Positions 40,751 to 44,025 of a DNA stretch of 44,025 nt are shown here, piece by piece. Position 1 is the first letter of the stretch. Every line of letters starts with the position of its first letter. The DNA lies in NCBI GenBank assembly GCA_900549725.1, contig URPL01000015.1, positions 1 to 44,025 of the forward strand. The letters run 5' to 3'. The notes below the pieces were generated by a model that was not told where the DNA came from, searched no databases, and worked only from the letters and a program-made list of their open reading frames with translations. The DNA is from an uncultured Eubacteriales bacterium. Lineage in GTDB: Bacteria; Bacillota; Clostridia; Oscillospirales; CAG-272. The position numbers were made by a program, and so were the translations under genes.

Positions 40751-42463
40751 TCAGTCGATTGTTTTATCAATCAGGTGACGCATGATCTTGCGGGAGGTAT
40801 TTTTCTCAAATTCCGTATCCCGCAGCTTTACAATGTTGACTGTTTTATAGGAAACGCTTCTCTCGTTAATCTTCCTCACCTCTGCATCGAAATATGCTTT
40901 CGGATCGGTTATGCCGTGCATGGAGAGTACCTCCGCATCGGGATAAATCTCGGCGACGATTGCTTCCTTTGCGGGATTGGAGCGGCTTTGCCCCGCATAG
41001 ACAACTACCTCGCCGACCCCGGGGATGCGGGAAATTTCCGTTTCGATTTCTTCGGGATAAACATTTTTGCCGTTGGAAAAGATGATGAGATTTTTCAGTC
41101 TGCCCGTGATATAGATCCAGCCGTCCTCATCCAGCTTTCCGTAGTCTCCGGTATGGAAGAAGCCTTCCTCATCAAATACCGCCGTGGTCGCTTCTTCGTT
41201 TTTATAATAGCCGAGCATTACATTCGGCCCCTTGACGCAGATCTCGCCCTCGCCGTTTTCATCGGGGTCGGCAATTTTCACCTGCTCGCCGATGATGGGA
41301 GTGCCGACGGAGCCGTTTTTCTGCCATTTGTTGCGGTTGCAGGAGATCAGCGGCGCACATTCCGTGATGCCGTAGCCGTTCAGAATCGTGATACCCATAG
41401 CATCAAAGGTGTCAATGATGTCCTGGTTGAGTGCAGCGCCGCCGCAGATGATCATTTCAAGATTTCCGCCGAAATTTGCAAGAATCGGCCGGAAGAGCGT
41501 GCGGCGCAGATCAATGCCGACGCGGCGCAGGGAATTGCTGAATTTCATCAGCTTGCGCAGGGCAGCGGCTTTGCCTTGCTTTTCGGCGTTGTTCCAGATG
41601 CGTTTATAAAACGTTTCCACAAAAAGCGGGACCAAAACAAGATGGCGCGGCTTTTGCTCCTTCAGCTCGCTTAGAATATAGCGGATTCCGCTGGAGATAT
41701 AAACGGTTGAGCCTTGGGAAAGATGCCCCACAAAATTTACCGTAGAGCCGAAAGTGTGGTGCGGCGGTAGGACATTCAGCGTGGAGGGGGTGATTGCAAA
41801 GTTATACATGCCCTGCGTCATATCGGAAACGATATTATATTGGGAGAGCATAACGCCCTTGCTCTTGCCGGTGGTGCCGGAGGTGAAAACAATGGTAGCA
41901 AGGCGTTTGTTATCAATCTCATAGTCGTAAAAAGAATTATCGCCGTTCGCGTAGAGCTGCGCGCCGCGTGCGATGATTTCATCCATGGTTTTATCATCCG
42001 GCTGTTCTTTGCTCTCGCCCATGCTGACCCAGAGCGTGTCCGCGGGGAGCGCCTCGCGGATCCCCGGCAGCTTCTTCGAAATCGCGGGGCTGTAAAAAAC
42101 GGCGGTGCACTCCGCTGTCGCACAGGTTGCGGCAAGGTCCTCGGCGGGCAGCTCCTTATCAAGCGGCACGGTCACCGCGCCGCATGCCATCAGACCGAAA
42201 TAGGCACAGATCCAATGATAAGAGCTTTCGCCGATGATTGCAATATGGCGATTGTCAACACCGAGCTCCATCATGCCCGTGCCGAAATCGCGGATGTCGT
42301 CACGCATCATGGAAAAGGTTTTGGTAACAACCTCGGTATCTTTGGGGGTCTTTTTATATACTACGGCGGCCTTATCGGGAAATTTCTTTGCGGCGTTTTC
42401 CGTCAGCACACGGAAATTTTCAAAAACCGTGGTTTCATACAGCGGATAGTTCTTTTGCTTCAT
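40751..42463 (-). CDS. AMP-forming long-chain acyl-CoA synthetase-like protein
   Basis: A protein of 570 residues of the ANL superfamily, which activates a carboxylic acid through an acyl-AMP and joins it to a thiol. Motifs: the P-loop FTSGTTGKSKGVMLS (near 201-215), LNGYGITECAP (near 366-376), HTGDYGKLDEDGWIYITGRLKN and a C-terminal segment ending KNTSRKIMRHLI with the catalytic lysine. No signal or transmembrane helix is visible. A long-chain fatty acid substrate fits the family, but a CoA or a carrier protein thiol cannot be told apart from sequence. The start is ATG 42463 behind AAAGGAAA, preferred over an ATG seven codons upstream. It has its own promoter and a possible operator. Confidence 0.88.
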   Translation of the reverse strand: MKQKNYPLYETTVFENFRVLTENAAKKFPDKAAVVYKKTPKDTEVVTKTFSMMRDDIRDFGTGMMELGVDNRHIAIIGESSYHWICAYFGLMACGAVTVPLDKELPAEDLAATCATAECTAVFYSPAISKKLPGIREALPADTLWVSMGESKEQPDDKTMDEIIARGAQLYANGDNSFYDYEIDNKRLATIVFTSGTTGKSKGVMLSQYNIVSDMTQGMYNFAITPSTLNVLPPHHTFGSTVNFVGHLSQGSTVYISSGIRYILSELKEQKPRHLVLVPLFVETFYKRIWNNAEKQGKAAALRKLMKFSNSLRRVGIDLRRTLFRPILANFGGNLEMIICGGAALNQDIIDTFDAMGITILNGYGITECAPLISCNRNKWQKNGSVGTPIIGEQVKIADPDENGEGEICVKGPNVMLGYYKNEEATTAVFDEEGFFHTGDYGKLDEDGWIYITGRLKNLIIFSNGKNVYPEEIETEISRIPGVGEVVVYAGQSRSNPAKEAIVAEIYPDAEVLSMHGITDPKAYFDAEVRKINERSVSYKTVNIVKLRDTEFEKNTSRKIMRHLIDKTID

Positions 42464-42488
42464 GTTGCAATTTTCCTTTCGCATAGCA

Positions 42489-42508
42489 CTTAGTACATGG
42501 TCTTACAT
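42489..42508 (-). promoter_or_regulatory. Possible lipid-regulator (FapR-like) operator upstream of the acyl-CoA synthetase gene
   Basis: TTAGTAC followed after three bases by GTCTTA resembles, from memory, the FapR operator core. A related heptamer ATAGTAC follows at 42507-42513. It lies between the promoter and the start codon. No fapR gene is in the window. Confidence 0.25.
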
Positions 42509-42515
42509 AGTACCC

Positions 42516-42544
42516 ATTTTATCATATTGCATGCATAAATGCAA
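42516..42544 (-). promoter_or_regulatory. Promoter of the acyl-CoA synthetase gene, -35 inside a palindrome
   Basis: On the minus strand TTGCAT is followed after 17 bases by TAAAAT with an extended -10 TG. The -35 box is one arm of TTGCAT-N6-ATGCAA (42527-42544), so a repressor bound there would block it. Confidence 0.7.
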
Positions 42545-42587
42545 GAATTTTTTTCCGGTTTTCGCCCTGCATGCAAAAAACAAAGCC

Positions 42588-42601
42588 GTCATATATATGA
42601 C
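42588..42601. repeat. Perfect 14-bp palindrome upstream of spoIIID
   Basis: GTCATATATATGAC lies 46 bases before the spoIIID start. It may be an operator; the left half also looks like a sigma-E -35 element, but no well-spaced -10 was found. Confidence 0.4.
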
Positions 42602-42647
42602 TGAGCGCTGCGGATATCATCGCGGCAAAGCATGGGGGTTTTGAAAT

Positions 42648-42947
42648 ATGGATTATTTACACGATCGCGTTATCGCGCTTGCACAATATATTGCCGATAC
42701 CGGGGCAACGGTGCGTCAGGCGGCAGTCCATTTCGGCATTTCAAAATCAACCGTACATAAGGATATGACGACCAGGCTTTTTTATGAGGCGCCTTCGCTG
42801 TATGCCGCGGTGCGGCAGACGCTGGATCTGAACAAGGCGCAAAGGCATATGCGCGGCGGGGAAGCGACAAGGCGCAAATATGAATGCTGCAGAAAAAGTG
42901 CGCAGTGCGGGCGGGAAAAACTTGCGAAAACCAAAAGAAAACAGTAG
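42648..42947 (+). CDS. spoIIID: Sporulation mother-cell transcription factor SpoIIID
   Basis: A protein of 99 residues, somewhat longer than the usual 80-95 because of a basic tail. It carries the SpoIIID helix-turn-helix, TGATVRQAAVHFGISKSTVHKDMTTRL, and the family-specific LDLNKAQRHMRGGEATRRKY. It acts in the mother cell after engulfment begins, switching genes between sigma-E and sigma-K programmes. Its presence indicates that the organism sporulates or descends recently from sporulators. The ribosome site is TGGGGG. A palindrome lies upstream. Confidence 0.92.
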   Translation: MDYLHDRVIALAQYIADTGATVRQAAVHFGISKSTVHKDMTTRLFYEAPSLYAAVRQTLDLNKAQRHMRGGEATRRKYECCRKSAQCGREKLAKTKRKQ

Positions 42948-42973
42948 ACTTTTTGCTGATTTTATGGTATACT
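42945..42973 (+). promoter_or_regulatory. Promoter of the LysR-type regulator gene
   Basis: TAGACT and TATACT are separated by 17 bases, with an extended -10 TG (TGGTATACT). It overlaps the stop codon of spoIIID, 32 bases before the ATG. Confidence 0.65.
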
Positions 42974-43005
42974 GCAAAAGTAGGAAGTAAAATCCGGAGG
43001 CTCGT

Positions 43006-43947
43006 ATGAACCTTTTGCAAATGAAGTATGCAATCGTGATTGCGGAAAAAAGATCGATCAACCGCGCTGCCGACGTTTTATTTGTAGGGCAGTCCGCCCT
43101 CAGCCGCGCTGTGAAGGAGCTGGAAAGCTCGCTTGGGGTAACGCTGTTTGAACGCAGCGCCAAAGGGATGGTGCCCACTGCCGAGGGAGAGATCTTCATT
43201 CGGCATGCCAGGGAAATTTTGCATAGGGTTGATGCTCTGGAGGCGGCTTTTTTGAAGGAATCGCTTCGCTGCAGCCGCTTTTCCGTTTCTGTGCCGCGGC
43301 AGGCATATCCCGCGCAGGCATTTGCAGGCTTTTCTCAAGCGCTTGCGCCGCAGGAACAGATGCTGCTGGAGTATTGCGAAACGGATACCGCCAAAACCGT
43401 GCAAAAAATTCTCGGAAATACCTGCAAGCTCGGCTTGATTGAATATCCGAAACGGTATGCAAAATATTTTGAGGCATTTGCCGCGGAGAAAAACCTTGCC
43501 ATGGAGCCGATTGCTTCTTTTTCGCCCGTTGCCGTTTTTTCCGCGCAGTCGCCGCTTGCACATGAGCAAAAGCTCTCGCAGCAGCAGCTTCTTTTATATC
43601 CCCGGGTGTGTTTCTCCCCGTCGGATGCCGCAGCGCTTCCGTGGATGATGCACGGGGAGATGCAAAGTGTCGGCAGCACAGGGAAAATTATCGTTTCCGA
43701 TCGCGCAGGGCTGTATGCGTTACTATGCGAAAACACATCGGCATATCACCTTTGTGCTCCGATGGAGCACGGGCTGCTGCGGCACCTCGGCCTTATGCAA
43801 AAAAACGTTTTCGGAGAAGAAGATGCGTATTTGCATGCTCTGATTTACCGTTTGGAATACCAGCAGACCGAGCTTGACCGTGCTTTTCTGAAAGCATTGC
43901 AGAGCGCATGGGAGGCGGCACTTTCCGCGCCGGCAAAGCGCGGATGA
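43006..43947 (+). CDS. LysR family transcriptional regulator
   Basis: A protein of 313 residues with the LysR winged helix at the N-terminus (AEKRSINRAADVLFVGQSALSRAVKELESSLGVTLFER) and a periplasmic-binding-like effector domain in the rest. The ligand is not deducible. LysR genes often regulate a divergent neighbour, but here the next gene on either side is co-directional or off the window, so no target is suggested. The start follows CCGGAGG. The C-terminus is complete and the gene ends 78 bases before the window edge. Confidence 0.9.
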   Translation: MNLLQMKYAIVIAEKRSINRAADVLFVGQSALSRAVKELESSLGVTLFERSAKGMVPTAEGEIFIRHAREILHRVDALEAAFLKESLRCSRFSVSVPRQAYPAQAFAGFSQALAPQEQMLLEYCETDTAKTVQKILGNTCKLGLIEYPKRYAKYFEAFAAEKNLAMEPIASFSPVAVFSAQSPLAHEQKLSQQQLLLYPRVCFSPSDAAALPWMMHGEMQSVGSTGKIIVSDRAGLYALLCENTSAYHLCAPMEHGLLRHLGLMQKNVFGEEDAYLHALIYRLEYQQTELDRAFLKALQSAWEAALSAPAKRG

Positions 43948-43993
43948 GGGCGGTTGTTTTCTCCCGTTCTATGTTAAAAAAATAACAAGCGAG

Positions 43994-44023
43994 CCTTGGC
44001 GTTTCCGAGGATTTTCGCCAAGG
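43994..44023 (+). terminator. Inverted repeat after the LysR gene, probably a terminator cut by the window edge
   Basis: CCTTGGCG and CGCCAAGG enclose a 14-base loop. Any T-run would lie outside the window, so this cannot be confirmed. Confidence 0.5.
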
Positions 44024-44025
44024 GC

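Noticed and set aside
1..44025. CRISPR arrays, tRNA or rRNA genes, insertion sequences, phage genes
   Set aside because: No regularly spaced repeats, cloverleaf pattern, transposase or phage protein was found.

Overview
The window reads as a chromosomal segment of an anaerobic, spore-forming Clostridia-type Firmicute, most likely an uncultured gut Oscillospiraceae-like lineage (the placement is inference). Support: a clear SpoIIID sporulation regulator, a Rex redox repressor, an oxygen-sensitive electron-transfer gene set (HdrABC, an Flx-type oxidoreductase, a group B-like [FeFe] hydrogenase), AgrC/AgrA-type signalling, SLH surface anchoring and Firmicute-type -35/-10 promoters. No tRNA, rRNA, CRISPR array, insertion sequence or phage gene was seen. 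No gene-free stretch exceeds 300 bases.

Region 1 (1-11110): the tail of a LytTR response regulator and its GHKL histidine kinase end at a terminator. A surface-fibre locus follows: two SipW-type (Ser-His) signal peptidases, a TasA-like secreted protein, three further short exported or membrane-anchored proteins whose signal regions share a G-x-T-(F/Y/L)-(A/S) pattern, and a 1670-residue repeat protein with Ig-like, InlB-like and prealbumin-like C-terminal domains. One of the small proteins ends in a PQTGD sorting-type tail. The upstream leaders hold palindromic repeats and hairpins.

Region 2 (11108-15480, minus strand): a ComEC-like metallo-beta-lactamase-fold hydrolase and a sugar-phosphate isomerase-like protein form one unit. 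RibF and a D-Ala-D-Ala carboxypeptidase homologue that has lost all three catalytic motifs form another.

Region 3 (15655-24650): an SLH protein with a DUF4091/GH123-like domain, then a run of co-directional genes: a membrane protein, endonuclease IV, a GH3 glycosidase, a YerC/TrpR-like regulator, a DUF1643 protein, a membrane protein and a DUF1294 protein. It ends at a strong terminator.

Region 4 (24661-38800) is the most striking part. It is a probable single transcription unit of about 14 kb with a consensus promoter at one end and a terminator at the other. Order: L-lactate dehydrogenase, class II fumarase, hdrB-hdrC-hdrA, flxD-flxC-flxB-flxA, a fumarate-reductase-like iron-sulfur subunit and flavoprotein, a small membrane protein, rex, a thioredoxin-like [2Fe-2S] ferredoxin and a group B-like [FeFe] hydrogenase. 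Read together it looks like an NADH-responsive redox hub in which an Hdr-Flx bifurcating complex is linked to soluble fumarate reduction, lactate/pyruvate exchange and possibly hydrogen. That coupling is inference from gene order and motifs.

Region 5 (38809-44025): LemA and a membrane partner (minus), an AMP-forming acyl-CoA synthetase (minus) with a palindrome over its -35 box, SpoIIID (plus) and a LysR regulator (plus). A hairpin at the right edge is cut by the window end.
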